Positions 32,753-44,630 of a stretch of DNA of 64,000 nt are shown one piece after another (the first letter of the stretch is position 1; each line of letters begins with the position of its first letter). The stretch lies in NCBI GenBank assembly GCA_024509875.1, contig JAMPIV010013764.1:118501-182500 (forward strand). The letters run 5' to 3'. The notes under the pieces were generated by a model. The model searched no databases. It saw nothing but the letters and a program-made list of their open reading frames with translations, and had not been told where the DNA came from. The stretch comes from Oreohelix idahoensis. Taxonomy: Eukaryota > Mollusca > Gastropoda > Stylommatophora > Oreohelicidae. The translations under genes were made by a program, and so were the position numbers.

Positions 32753-34790
32753 GTTACCACCCTCTCCGGGAAAAAAAATGATTCTATCATTTTTTTGAAA
32801 AAGTTAACCCCCAAAAACAAAAAATTTAGAAGAAAATGAAGCTCTAACATATGCTTACAAAAATCATCTTATTTTAAATCAAACTATATCTACAACAAAT
32901 ATCAGCATTAAAGTGTAAAGTAGCAATTAAAGCATACAGCATAATCAGCTAAGTATAAAAAGTAATTAGCTAAATATACAAATATGATCAGTTCCAAAAT
33001 TAAGTCAAGTATACGTAGTACAAACCAAACCGACAACAACCGATCGAAAGAGAAAACACAAGATCAATCAAAAGAAGAATGATCTGAAAAAAAGGAAAGT
33101 AAGAACTCAACAATACCATATACTCATAATTACGTTGGACACTTACATGTAAAATAAATACAACTATCATAAGTAGATATATCATATCAAGTCATATAAC
33201 CATTCCAACAATACAAAGAATGGAAATATAAATGTTGAAAGAAGACAAAGTATACAAGTAGAATCAAGTAAAACGAAGATGAAGTACGAAAGTATAAAAC
33301 AAGAGTTATACAAAACTAAAATAAATAAATTATAGGCATCGAACAAACAAGTAATAGCATTGCTATAACTAATACGACCAACGCACAATCAAGCGCTAAA
33401 ATAAAAAATCCATCATAACAAAAACAACTTTTTACAAAAACTAATCACACTACATATCAATGATATCACGCAGTCAAATGCTGGGCACACACAACAAAAA
33501 ATTACAATGCCAAAAAAAATTCATTTTTTTCCAAAAGTACCGTACATACATATTTTTTTACGATAAGTTACATAAAAACAGTATTTAATTTTTAAGTAAT
33601 TCAAGACCACTAAAACCTAATAATTTAATCAATATTTTAACAAAATGAGTGAAATATAAAACAAAAATCCTATCTCGAAGAAACCTTTAAATCAACACAT
33701 GTAAATTTAATTTATCATTTAAGTTCTTTCTGCTGACAATTACGTTCAGCTCAGTACAATGCTATTTAGCTATAACTCTATCTCTTACTCAAATCGATAA
33801 AATATACATTATAAATAAATCTACACTTTGTTGCTAATATGTAATATGCAAAAGGTTCTATAAAAATATCTACAAAAAAAATAAGTTTAAAAAAAAAATA
33901 ATAATCTGCTAAGAAAATAATCTGCATGCCTGACTGGCAAGAAATCAAGTTCTGGAAAAATCAAAGTTTCACAATAATATATAAATAGCATAAAAATGTA
34001 TTAACATGTCATCAAACTACCGATATAAAAATAACAACAATTAAAAAAAATTATGGCAATCAAAAGATGCATAGAAATAATCATTACAACAAAATTATAT
34101 GTTATTTCAAAACAACATGTCATGTACTAATATAGAATACAAAAATATTTACTTTCTCAACAACAAAAAAATAAGCCGCAAAATTTCCCACTCTCTTGTA
34201 AACATGCTTGACCTTCAGTAAGCAACACCTCAGATTCTAGTTAGACGCTGACAGGTTTCGGTTGACCACTCGAGCGGAAAGTTGACCTACATTTCTGACC
34301 GTCAATATGTCACAGAAGCCTTGACTCTTATCGCAACGTAGCTTCTGTCAACAAATACAAATGAAAATTTCCATTTTACTCAATAGTGAAATTTAATGAG
34401 AAAAACGTAGAAATCAAATTTACAATTACCCAGTACCGGCTTGTGTAAAGCACCAGTCTCTTCACGATGTCACTAGCTCTGCCTATCACATGTAGATATC
34501 ACAGAATACTTGGGGACAACATGACCGACCTTGAATGTCGCCGCTGCCGTAGGCTGAAACAAAGTGTTATATTCACAACAACAAGCAGAGCAAGCAATAG
34601 TATTCAAGCATCCACTGTTATTTTTACTCTGTTTACCTCGATTATAAATGACTCTGGGCTCATGTTGAACAAAATTAGCACAATTGCGCTTATTATTTGT
34701 TCTATGATCAAAATACTTATTATTACCGTTGCCTTGTTAATAATGACTTTAGTCTTTTGTTGAGGAACATTACTCTGGTGATGTAAAGCA
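32753..34790 (-). other. AT-rich internal region without coding sequence
   Basis: Between the gag-like gene and LTR A, where pol would be expected, the sequence is extremely AT-rich with homopolymer runs and short stop-filled frames. No RT, RNase H or integrase wording in any frame. Confidence 0.65.
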
Positions 34791-36421
34791 ACCTTTGAAA
34801 AGCTATTATCTCTATCATACTTTCCAACATTCTTACAATCAAAACTTTGAGATTTGTTAAATTGTCTACAGTATCTACGAGAAGGAAAATTATTATTTAC
34901 TGATCTCCCTTGGTACTATTTAATCTTGGGGTTATCTCTCTTACTATAACTGTTTTTCTTTTCCCCTATGGGAATATATTTACAAATTGTTTCAAACTGA
35001 CTGTGCTGAGTTTGATAACTGCTAGAAACAATAGTATCTCTATTGTTCCGCATATGGGTTTCATCTTTGGAACAAGTAGTAATAGCCTCAACCCCTGTTG
35101 TTAATTTCTGAGAATTTCCAATAGTCGAGAAATATTTGCTTTTATGAGTCTTGACCTGAAATTTATCACCTTTCTTTTCCTGATTAACAGAACTGGTTGT
35201 TACACAAGAATCTTTGTTGGTCTGACGCCAAGAATTATTACTGGAACTATCAGTAATATTAGAACTTCGAAAGTTATATTTACCACGAAAAGATCTGTCT
35301 TTACTATGTCTGACATCTCTCTGAGCAAAAAGTGTATGGGGCTGACTTTTCGCAACTTTCTGTCTATCATTGTCAACATTGACAGAAGACCATATATTGT
35401 TATTCAAGACGATGTCAAGCTGGCCATCTACTCGTTTTCTTGCCTGTGCAATCTCCACATCTCTATGTGAGATCTCTTCACCTAATTTCTTGTTTAAACA
35501 GTCAACTCTTAAAACTTTGCAGCTTTCCTCTGTTAGTAAATTTTCAATCTTAGCGACCTTCTCTTTCTCAGCCGTCAACTCTACTAATGTCTCTTTCTCT
35601 AACTGTTCTTTATTTGCTCTCAACTGAGTCAACTCTAGTTGTAGTGACTGAATCTAAATATAATCATTGCTATTATTAAGCTCATCAATCTTTTCTGGAA
35701 TCATCGCATTCTTTTCTTCCTGTTGGAGACCAAGATTCGCAATATCATCCATCAAATCAAGAAGTGACTCTGTATAAGCCCTATCACGTTTATCGGTCTC
35801 AACTTTCAATTTCTCATAAATCTGTTTATTTTGTTGGACCTCCTGTGTAATACTTTCTACCTCAATTTGCGTATCCTTCATCTGGACTTCCAATTGCTTT
35901 ATCTTCAACAATGCTAAATCCAAACTTGCTTGCACACTAGCAAGTTCCGAATTTGATTTATCTAAATCACTTGTTAGTCTGGACACTGTTTCATGTAGCT
36001 TACTTACTTCAGCAGTACTCTTTACACAACTGTCCCTTTCCTGTAGGGCACTCCGTTTGTTCCTTCTTATTTGCTCCTCATCTTCTAACTCCTTTTTCTG
36101 ATCATCAGCCATGTCGTTGCGCACTATCTTACGTATACTCTTCATTATCTGATCGCGTTCAACACCCATATAGTGGTACGAAAACAATCGAAGATCCATA
36201 ACCAGTAACTGCGCTAAATCTTTAGCCATCCTTAGATGAGGATGAGAGTGAAAATTCTCCTCAGCAAAATATTTTAGGGCTTTTGCCGCATTGACCAAAA
36301 ATTTGTCTATCACATGTTCCTCAAGCTCTGGGCCTTTTAATTCTTGATAATCTCTACCTTCTTCCAACAAATAAGCCAATACAGGCCTCATATCATCAGG
36401 ATCTATATCATCATCATCCAT
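34791..36421 (-). pseudogene. gag-like coiled-coil protein
   Basis: Starts with ATG at 36421 (MDDDDIDPDD). Residues 1-110 are a globular helical part that may be the capsid; residues about 110-240 are a long coiled coil (heptads of KLHETVSRL and ASLDLALLKIKQLEVQ type). A stop at 35654-35656 is followed in the same general direction by 35632-34916 with more coiled coil, then an Asn/Ser-rich basic tail. Beyond its stop near 34916 a further degenerate stretch contains CRQFNKSQSFDC, perhaps a decayed zinc knuckle. I do not recognise the family; the position in the element is the main reason for calling it gag-like. Confidence 0.55.
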
Positions 36422-37308
36422 AGTGATTCACTTACTTAATCAAATATATATAGTAATCACTTATAGTTATGACAAATTACTGTCTACAAAAGTTGGGACA
36501 ATCACCTTTCCAGATCACAAAGTTAACTATTTGTCAAGAAATGAGCTTATTCCTCAATTCTGTATCACTAATTCATTTTTTATAGCACCTTTATCAAGTC
36601 ACATCATTATCAGGAAAATCGACATATGTCAACAGCCATTAACACCTATGCATAAAATCTTAATCATATGTCAAATTAGACATAAACAACAATAACAACA
36701 GAATGAGCAATTAGGGAGGCCCAATGACATGCATGAAGTGACTCAATTTACACAAGAAAAAATCACTTATCTGTCAACAATCCCGTTCCTTTCCGCCACG
36801 ACACTGGATATCACATAGACTGCTAAAACCTCTACTGCGGGAAAGCACTGGAACTTGATTCGTTTCTCTTCAGGTAATTTCGTCAACGTGATATGTGCTT
36901 AACAATGCACAAGTTGACAGGAACCATAATACAGCACACACTGCAACTCTTGACTGTTCTGTAGTCTGAAATGTACACGGCAACTCCGTCTTGAACTTGT
37001 GATGGTGAAAACTGGCACAGGTAACCCGAATATTGCAGGAATCCGTCACAACCCGTACAAATGCTGGTACAAATACTGTCCAAGTCTAATTGAATTTCCC
37101 TGACCACTGCAGACGTTGTTGTAGTCTATGGGCATGAAATAGAACGTCAATTGATACTGGTGTAAAGTTGCATACTACCACGAATAAAGCGTGCGTGGTT
37201 TCTCAAATGCGCCACACAGGCAATATCATTAAATAGGTCGAAGTTCATCCAAACTCTTGTCACGAGAATGTCGTGGTAGTCGATCCAAAATGAACTGGTC
37301 CACCATAT
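36422..37308 (-). other. 5' leader of the minus-strand LTR element
   Basis: Untranslated region between the primer-binding site and the gag-like start codon. The primer-binding site reads TGGTGGACCAGTTC on the minus strand, beginning at 37305. No open frame of note. Confidence 0.55.
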
Positions 37309-38563
37309 TGTAATACTGGTGGACACCCACATTCGCGTTATCAGCACGAAGCTCTTACTGGGCACTCGAGGCAGTCAGCAGTCACATCTTAACGTAGCAT
37401 CAGAGATAAACACAGTTTTAATCGAATACACTGTACATAATTTCCACACTACATCAATACCTAATACGGCCTGTCCACCTCCTGGCCTTATAATCGCTTT
37501 ATCACAGCATCATAAATCTCCACACTACTCAATAAAGCCTGCTCACCCGGCAGCTATAATAATCTTCATATGGCCTAATACAATACTCCATTACTCAATA
37601 AAGCCTGCATCACACGGCAGCTATAATAATCTTCATATGGCCTAAACAGTACTCCATTACTCAATAAAGCCTGCATCACACGGCAGCTATAATAATGTTC
37701 ATATGGCCTAAACAGTACTCCATTACTCAATAAAGCCTGCATCACACGGCAGCTATAATAATGTTCATATGGCCTAAACAGTACTCCATTACTCAATAAA
37801 GCCTGCATCACACGGCAGCTATAATAATGTTCATATGGCCTAAACAGTACTCCATTACTCAATAAAGCCTGCATCACACGGCAGCTATAATAATGTTCAT
37901 ATGGCCTAAACAGTACTCCATTACTCAATAAAGCCTGCTCACACGGCAGCTATAATAATCTTCATATGGCCTAAACAGTACTCCATTACTCAATAAAGCC
38001 TGCATCACACGGCAGCTATAATAATGTTCATATGGCCTAAACAGTACTCCATTACTCAATAAAGCCTGCATCACACGGCAGCTATAATAATGTTCATATG
38101 GCCTAAACAAATCTTTACTGCAGTTTCTCAAATAGGCTGTACACACAGCAAAAATATATAAGTCGACATTTTCCTAAGCACTACGTAGGCATACACTATC
38201 CAAACACAGGGACTCGACCTACACGGTCCACGTCCAAAACTCAACTCCCTTAATCACACACTAGTCCCGCCAAAAAAAACCCGTCACGAGACTCGGCTGT
38301 CTTGAACACCGCTCTCGATAACACATGCAGACTAGCTGCGAGCTATTCACATGACTCAAAACAGTACAGAATAAATACATCTCAACATTTGAGATTAAAC
38401 AGCGTTCACACGCTTATCTGTACTCTGTCACTCGAAAAATAGGAAAAGATAATTCTATCCTAAAGTCAAACAAGTATCCGCTTAATCAAGCGTTGCAACT
38501 CGAAATTTAATTTGTCCAAAACATTCTAAAGATTACTCCCCTTCCATCGGATCTCTCGTAACA
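37309..38563 (-). repeat. LTR B (5' LTR of the minus-strand element)
   Basis: Its right end, GTAACA at 38558-38563, is the LTR start on the minus strand. It shares 37437-38563 with LTR A at very high identity. The 37309-37436 end is diverged from LTR A, though both begin TG and contain ACTGGTG. It is bordered directly by the 45-bp satellite. Confidence 0.8.
37525..38108. repeat. 66-bp tandem array within LTR B, about 9 units
   Basis: Same unit as the array in LTR A with nearly the same unit order, including the variant first unit (GCTCACCCGGCAGC). Confidence 0.92.
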
Positions 38564-39005
38564 TAAACACTCATTCTATCGCCAACCTTTCATACTAGCG
38601 TGTCACAGTAAACACTCATTCTATCGCCAACCTTTCATACTAACATGACATTGTAAACACTCATTCTATCGCCAACCTTTCATACTAACATGGCACAGTA
38701 AACACTCATTCCATCGCCAACCTTTCATGCTAACGTTCCAAAGTAAACACTCATTCTATCGCCACCTTTCATCTAACATGTCACAGTAAACACTCATTCT
38801 ATCGCCATCCTTTCAAACTATCATGTTACAGTAAACACTCATTCTATTGCCAACTTTTCATACTAACATGTCACAGTAAACACTCATTTTTTCGTCAACC
38901 TTTTATACTAACGTGTCACAGTAAACACTCATTCTATCGCCGAGCTTTCATACTAACGTATCACAGTAAAAATTCATTCTATCGCCAACTTTTCATATTA
39001 ACATG
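38564..39005. repeat. 45-bp satellite array 2, about 10 units
   Basis: Tandem copies of the CAGTAAACACTCATTC unit. The left edge is the end of LTR B, and the right edge is the start of a solo LTR whose target duplication ACATG is satellite sequence. It is one array together with 41004-41296. Confidence 0.9.
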
Positions 39006-41003
39006 TGTGGTGAGTTGGGCTTATTTAAATAGTTATAGGGGACTTAGTGTACCGAATGAGATCAGTTGTGAAGGTCTCTGAATCTAATAAGGTTGGTGTG
39101 TTACAGAGAACCTTGCTTGCTACCACATATCGACCTCAATCAGGCTTATTCTTGAATTGTATGATGACTTCGTTTAATGTCTAGGGTTATGATAGTGATG
39201 AAGTGTAAGTTCACAACAACCAACAGACAGATAAACACCTAAGTTAAGATTCACAACAATTTACAACACTATGACAATCACAAACACATAACACTCTAAA
39301 GATTTATCTTAAGTAAGTCAAGTGTTAAATTTTATATAAGGTATTAGCTTTTTCAATATATAGATATCCTGATCCTACTACAATGTATATCAGGAATCAC
39401 AATCAAATGTAAGCACAATGTTTATGTACACAAATTTATACAAAAGATCTTTGTCCAGACATATCATAGTATTGTAATATAATTGTAGTGTTGTGATGTA
39501 TTATTATGAGGTAATACTGGCTTTTAGTGCTAGGTTGTTGTTTGTCATCACGACTTCATGTGTTTGTTACTGGTGGAAATAATATTAAAGGATTCACAGA
39601 TTCTGTTTCTTTAAACTTTCTGTCCCTTTTGTCTTTTTAATAAAGTTCACTTCAGGGGTATTTGATTCAAGGTTGGGCTCTACGTGCTGACATGCTCTTA
39701 TCTCATAATGCAGCTGCAGGAAACCTGTATCCTCTGCTCGCTTGCTTCTCAGTTTGATAATATGATAGGCAATGGCCGCTATCTTGTGCATGGAGTCTGC
39801 TGTCAACTTTCTGGATCACGCAGTACTCAGACCGGACTATGCAATATCACCATCTATACCACGGTCCCTGAAAGTGAAGGTTATGCATCCTTCTTACTAA
39901 CTAGTATACAATATTATTCCACACTGAAGTACATGACAGTACAAACAAACATAAAGTTCAGCGCTTTAGGCCAACTGCTAGCTTTTCATGTGACAATATA
40001 CACCAGTATTCCTCTCCCTAATGGTTACATCGCCTCTGCAATTCCAGCTGTAATCCCTTCCATACTGTAGGATAGGTGTTGTGTTACTATATGGCAATCC
40101 TATATATATATGTGCAGTTATACTCCTCTCTGACAAGCTTTTACATGGTGGAGCAATATCTAGGCTTTGCTTCATGTTTGCTACTGAACCGCACACATAC
40201 AGACATAATTTATCATTTCACATTCCATTTTCATATAAATACAGATCAAAAATGTCTAGCTTACCACAATTCGTAAGGAAAACACACTAAAGATGACTGA
40301 CACAGTTTGATCTGCGGTATGTCCAAGCTGTTATCATATATTTAATTTTTGGATAACACTGCCTGATCTCATCTCTCTAAATGTGTAACGATATGGCGTC
40401 CCCTCTAAGATTTCTTCTGCCAATATCCAGTGTATTGACCAATCGTTTTGAATATATTCAAAAGAGTACCCAGTCATTCCAACATTTTCATTCACTTCTA
40501 CTCCGTTTCTAGGCATTTATTTGTTATTCATAGGTCACCCAATCCAATTTCTTTTAACTTCAAAGTTCAGCCAATGGCCTCCCACGTACTATCTTAGACT
40601 TTCTGTCACTACTATGTTTCAACAAAATTCAGTGATTTCCATCCCAAGCAGATATGACCAAACCTGACAGTATCTCTGTTCTCTATATGTTTTATTACCA
40701 ATATCTAATTATCTAATGGACTTTTTAGATAATTTATTACATATTCCTAGTCCACTAGCCTTCAGAAACCCGAATATACAATTATCATGAGACTAAATGG
40801 CTTATTTAAAAATACTGTCTTTTTTCGATCTTAGTTGTTTATTTTTAACTATCATCTGTCCGCATTTTTTAACTGTAGGACTCAGGTTTTTGCGCTATTG
40901 GGAAAGCACTGGTTTTGCTCCATTCTTCTTTCTTTCTTATATTTGCTTTCTGCTTTACATTTATGTTCTAATTTATATATGGGTATTAGAATTTTTCACC
41001 ACA
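39006..41003 (-). mobile_element. Solo LTR (diverged Gmr1-like family), 1998 bp
   Basis: Begins TGTGGTGAGTTGGG and ends TTTTTCACCACA, flanked by the direct repeat ACATG at 39001-39005 and 41004-41008. Read on the minus strand it matches the LTR of the 15.7-kb element along its 3' part (GATATGTGGTAGCAAG, TGACTTACACTTCA-like and ATACCAACAGAGC-like blocks) and at its first bases (a TTCTAATNCC block). Short open frames on both strands (for example 39806-39594 and 40516-40334) have no recognised domain and probably arise by chance. The internal region was lost by LTR-LTR recombination. Confidence 0.82.
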
Positions 41004-41296
41004 ACATGTCACAGTAAACACTCATTCTATAGTCAACCTTTCATACTAATGTGTCACAGTGAACACTCGTTCAATCGCCAACCTGTCATACTTACGTGTC
41101 ACAGTAAGCACTCATTCTATAGTCAGCCTTTCATACTAAACTGTTACAGAAAAAACTCATTCTATTGCCAACCTGTCATACTAACGTGCCACAGTAAACA
41201 TTCATTCTATCGCCATCCTTTTGTACTAACGTGTCACAGTAAACACTCACTCTAATGCCAACCTGTCATACTAACGTGTCACAGTAAACACTCATT
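41004..41296. repeat. 45-bp satellite array 3, about 7 units
   Basis: Continuation of array 2 on the other side of the solo LTR, ending shortly before a semaphorin exon at 41442. Confidence 0.9.
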
Positions 41297-41441
41297 TAAA
41301 AAATGTTTAGTTGTGTTTGTCTTTTTAAAAATTGTTTTAGTCTTTGTATACTACCATATTAAAAATAGATACATACACAATAGGCCAAGACAGTGTAATC
41401 TGGCTTGATTTATGCAGTCTAATAATGTGTGATTGTTCCAG

Positions 41442-41581
41442 TGTAACAGTCCGAGTTCAAGTAGTGAAACATCTTCGAAGCATTCAACAGATTTTCTCAG
41501 GGCAGCCAAAAAATATCAGTTGATGGACAAAGCTGTCATGTCCCGGGAGATGGGACCACTCATAATGAAGGAGAATGAGAG
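41442..41581 (+). CDS. Semaphorin-5-like exon b (sema domain)
   Basis: A 140-base exon between TTGTTCCAG and GTAATAG. It starts on a codon boundary, matching the end of exon a, and ends with two bases of a codon completed by exon c. It encodes a Ser-rich loop (CNSPSSSSETSSKHS) and the conserved helix-strand segment KKYQLMDKAV, equivalent to the FILMHEVV/HPLMYNPV region of semaphorins, then MGPLIMKENER, which leads into the next propeller strand. The serine-rich loop is a variable site in the family. Confidence 0.85.
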
Positions 41582-41589
41582 GTAATAGA

Positions 41590-42480
41590 AAGTTGACACA
41601 GGACACCATTTAAGTTCCAGATATTACTTTCATGTGAAGCACTGGATATTCAAGCATCACTATAGTTCAATGCGTAATTTACATTAAGCGCAGCCTTACA
41701 ACCACATGCATTACTAAGATTCCAGACATGGTTTAAATTCAGGGCAATACTAAGTATCCAGAATTTTGAAAGTTTCCAGATACTATTTAAATTCAGAGTA
41801 ACACAACGAATGCACTTATTACTACGTTTTCAGACCCAACTTGCATTCTTTACAATACTTACAAGCAATAGTTCACAAGGATTTTATACATCATTTACAT
41901 TTAGATTGGCATTAATAACCTAGAATTAATTGGGACCTAAGACACGTCAAAAGTGAGAAATGCAGTTAGCGACCCATAGCTAGACTGCTTGCGTCAGGGT
42001 CAGCGAACCAAAGCGGACCAAGACCATACTCCACCTCCAAGTGGTGGTCCTGGAAACAGGCTGCATCACTGCAGCCTGGCTAAGTGAATAGGGATCAAAG
42101 AGGGAAAGCTAACCCGGCCCAAAAAATGCTGTGCTGAAGTCGGATGTGTCGGCCGAAAGGCGCAAATATCGCAGCTTCGCTGTAAACGGACACAACGCAA
42201 CCAACGTCCTTTTCAGGACGAACGAAGAAGAAGAAGAAGAATCAATTGAGAATCCACATACTATTTACGTTCTGGCAGCACTAAGAACACAGGCATTAAT
42301 ACGATCCCAACAACTTACATTCAGGTTAACAGATTCCACACAGCATTTATGTAAAGAACAGCATTAAACGGCAGACATTCTTAAGATCCCAGACACCATT
42401 TGAATTCTGATGACACTAAGGATCCAAAGTCCATTGAACTCCTTGACATCATTTACATTCAGAGCAGCTTTAATAATTGG
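41590..42480. repeat. Degenerate 50-60-bp minisatellite, interrupted
   Basis: Diverged units built around CCAGACACCATTTAAATTC and AGAGCAACACTAAG recur from about 41595 to 41900 and resume at 42245-42480. The interruption is a (GAA)n-tailed insertion. Confidence 0.55.
41933..42237 (+). mobile_element. Retroposed fragment with (GAA)n tail, family unknown
   Basis: About 305 bp more GC-rich than its surroundings, ending in (GAA)n at 42222-42237 and flanked by AGAATTAATTG (41922-41932) and AGAATCAATTG (42238-42248), an 11-bp duplication with one mismatch. No pol III boxes and no long frame, so it is probably a 5'-truncated LINE end or a SINE of unknown type. Confidence 0.6.
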
Positions 42481-42594
42481 GGTCAAAATTGTGTGACGTT
42501 GTGCGACAATATGGGACAAAAAAGTGAAGGGGCTGTCACATTCGTCTCTTTCATAAATGATATTTCTACTTTTATCACCAATAGTTAAGATCTA

Positions 42595-42690
42595 TGCACA
42601 ATAATTAACGTTTATCCGTACTAGTTACCTTTTATCCGCAATACTTTACTTATATCCGCAATACGTAACTTATATCCGCTATAGTTAACA
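42595..42690. repeat. Short imperfect tandem repeat (TTATCCGCAATA type)
   Basis: Four diverged units of about 25 bases containing TTATCCGCAATA and GTTAAC/GTAACTTA. Confidence 0.6.
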
Positions 42691-42829
42691 GCTCCCTCAT
42701 GGACGACTTATATTAAAATTATTACCTCATCCGAAATATCTGATAAGTGTTATAATCTTTAAGTGGTTTAAATTGTTTTTAATTATAAATTTCTTTTTTT
42801 TTTAAATGCAATACACACCTCAAAAATAC

Positions 42830-43510
42830 AGACACTGATATTTAAATAACAATACAGAAGGCTGGAAGAGCTTTCATTGGATTGGGACATGCATGGAGAT
42901 CCCCTTAAGGCAAGTCCAACATAAAAATCAGAATCTTCAATTCAAGTGTCAGGTTGTATGGTTCTGAACATGGAAAACAACTATTAAAAATCTTTTTATT
43001 TCATAAATGGGTAAAAATTGTAACTCCATAGCAGTTACTGCCGTAGGTGAGTGAAGTGTTAGAGATTTCGCGTTACTAGGTCGAGCTTCGAGAGGTGAGT
43101 TAACCAGCTCATTTCCTCACTGCCTTGCCTTTCCTAACCCAATAACAGAGTCAGATTTCCATTTTACAGATGGTAGACTTTAGCGTTATGCAACCTTGGT
43201 TCCAACAGACTGCATTTGCCGCGAGAGGTCTGTGCCCTAACCCTGGACACTCTCAACAGAAGAAAAAGACATGAGAAGAAGGTGCTAGAGATAGATATGA
43301 TACATATTGAGCACACCTGCTGAAAGCTTTTCCAAGCAGTCCATGTTCTGGAACCTCCAAGATAAGAGAGGCAGAGGAAAACCAAGGGAAACATGGAGAA
43401 GAGACCTGGTATCAGACATGACAGGGATGAAGAAAATACGGAAAGACCTTGACCTGATAACAGAGGACAGGAAGTTTTGGCATAGAGCATACTGTTACGC
43501 ACAGATCTTC
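42830..43510 (+). pseudogene. RTE-type LINE, family A 3' fragment
   Basis: Begins at the ACTGATAT... position equivalent to GGTD in other copies and keeps the segment ending near TGTATGGTTCTGAACATG (42956). After a foreign piece (43020-43140, including a scrap of the 52-bp repeat) it resumes with SKQSMFWNLQDKRGRGKPRETW at 43330 and the tail near 43480. Broken frames. The next unit, a candidate solo LTR, starts at 43528. Confidence 0.6.
43048..43070. repeat. Single piece of the 52-bp repeat, inverted
   Basis: GTGAGTGAAGTGTTAGAGAT is the reverse complement of the conserved hairpin half of the array at 9095-9752. Confidence 0.7.
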
Positions 43511-43527
43511 ATTTTTTCTAAAGTCGT

Positions 43528-44630
43528 TGTATGATCATTTTTTGCTAAAGACATTGTGTAATTAGATTGACTGAAACGTACACTTTAATTTGTTTCGGTC
43601 AAAGCTACATAACTCTGGATAATTGAGATTATCATTTAATATGATGTTACCTCCTCTTGTGTCGAGACACGGTCGGTCCATATTTTTATTAACGAAGTGT
43701 GACCATTCTTCTTATTTGGTAGTATCGGTCAACTGTTGTTGGAATGTCTGAAACCTGTGTTGAGGTCTCTGTTCATGTCCAAATAAGGCTCGATCTAGTT
43801 AAATCTTATCTGGAATGTTCCTAGATCGTCTTGTTTGATCGCTATTTCAAGTGTATAGGTTCTGCGCATGTCCGGACGCGGGGCGTCTGGGAAGTTTCTT
43901 TATCTTGGGAGACGATGTAAAGCTGTGAAGCAGAAAGGACGCGTTTTGGCGTCTCTGTGATTTTGTTAGGGATTAGGAGCCTTATTGTGAGATAGTTAGC
44001 TTACAAGGTCCTTCCCTTGAGTATTCTAAAACGCCTGGAGGCGTATGTTTTCTGTGGTGTGGATTTTCGAACGAAGGTAATGCCTCATTTACATCCAATC
44101 TGTAACTTTACTTATGTTTGACAATGGTCGATCTCTGCTCACGTATGCATTACAGAAAGGAAGGTTCTTCTAATAGATGTCACGCCCCAGGTATCTTCAT
44201 ACCTGAGATCTATATGTAAACGGGTCATACTCAGCCCGAAGGACAGTTCTTTGTTCTATGAACGTCGCTGTGTGTCAGCGATTATGCCTACGTCAAGGTT
44301 AGACTTAGGAATGCCTGTAAAGGTCAGTTTGACCTGCACTCCTGGAATGCCATCCTCGTGCGATTTATGATTTGACTCGTTTAGCACATCTGAACAGTAA
44401 GAGGATTTTTTGTTGATGTACTTTTGTATTTGGAGCCAACCATATAATACCTTGGCGCCATATCATCATCTTTAGAATATGCCAAATGCATTGATAAACT
44501 ATGTAAGCTGATGTTTGTGAATGTCATGACTTCGCTCTATTGTGAACTGGATGTATGTTCTTGTACCTGTGACGTCAAAATAAATGATGAAAAAACGTCC
44601 AGAGCGGTTTACCCATTTATGACTTCACAT
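43528..44630 (+). mobile_element. Candidate solo LTR, about 1.1 kb
   Basis: Begins TGTATGATCATTTTTTG, contains AATAAA at about 44580, and ends near GACTTCACAT. GTCGT flanks it at 43523-43527 and 44631-44635. Its last 100 bases resemble those of the unit ending at 58316-58325. The end is not a clean CA, so boundaries are uncertain. No internal coding sequence. Confidence 0.42.

Larger units (their letters stand above)
31532..38563 (-). mobile_element. Non-autonomous LTR retrotransposon with gag-like gene only
   Basis: Two direct long terminal repeats (31532-32752 and 37309-38563) enclose 4.5 kb. The element is read on the minus strand: its LTR starts TGTTACGAGAGATCC, a TGG primer-binding site follows the right-hand LTR (minus strand at 37305), and a purine-rich GGAGAGGGTGG precedes the left-hand one (about 32770). 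A gag-like coding region lies where gag should be, and the rest is AT-rich with no protease, RT, RNase H or integrase. That matches the idea of gag-only LTR elements that borrow pol. The flanks (GAGTA left, TAAAC right) do not match, so the two ends may come from different insertions. Confidence 0.75.

Noticed and set aside
40797..41255. 152-codon plus-strand protein
   Set aside because: It crosses from the solo LTR into the satellite; its C-terminal half is the 45-bp repeat translated.
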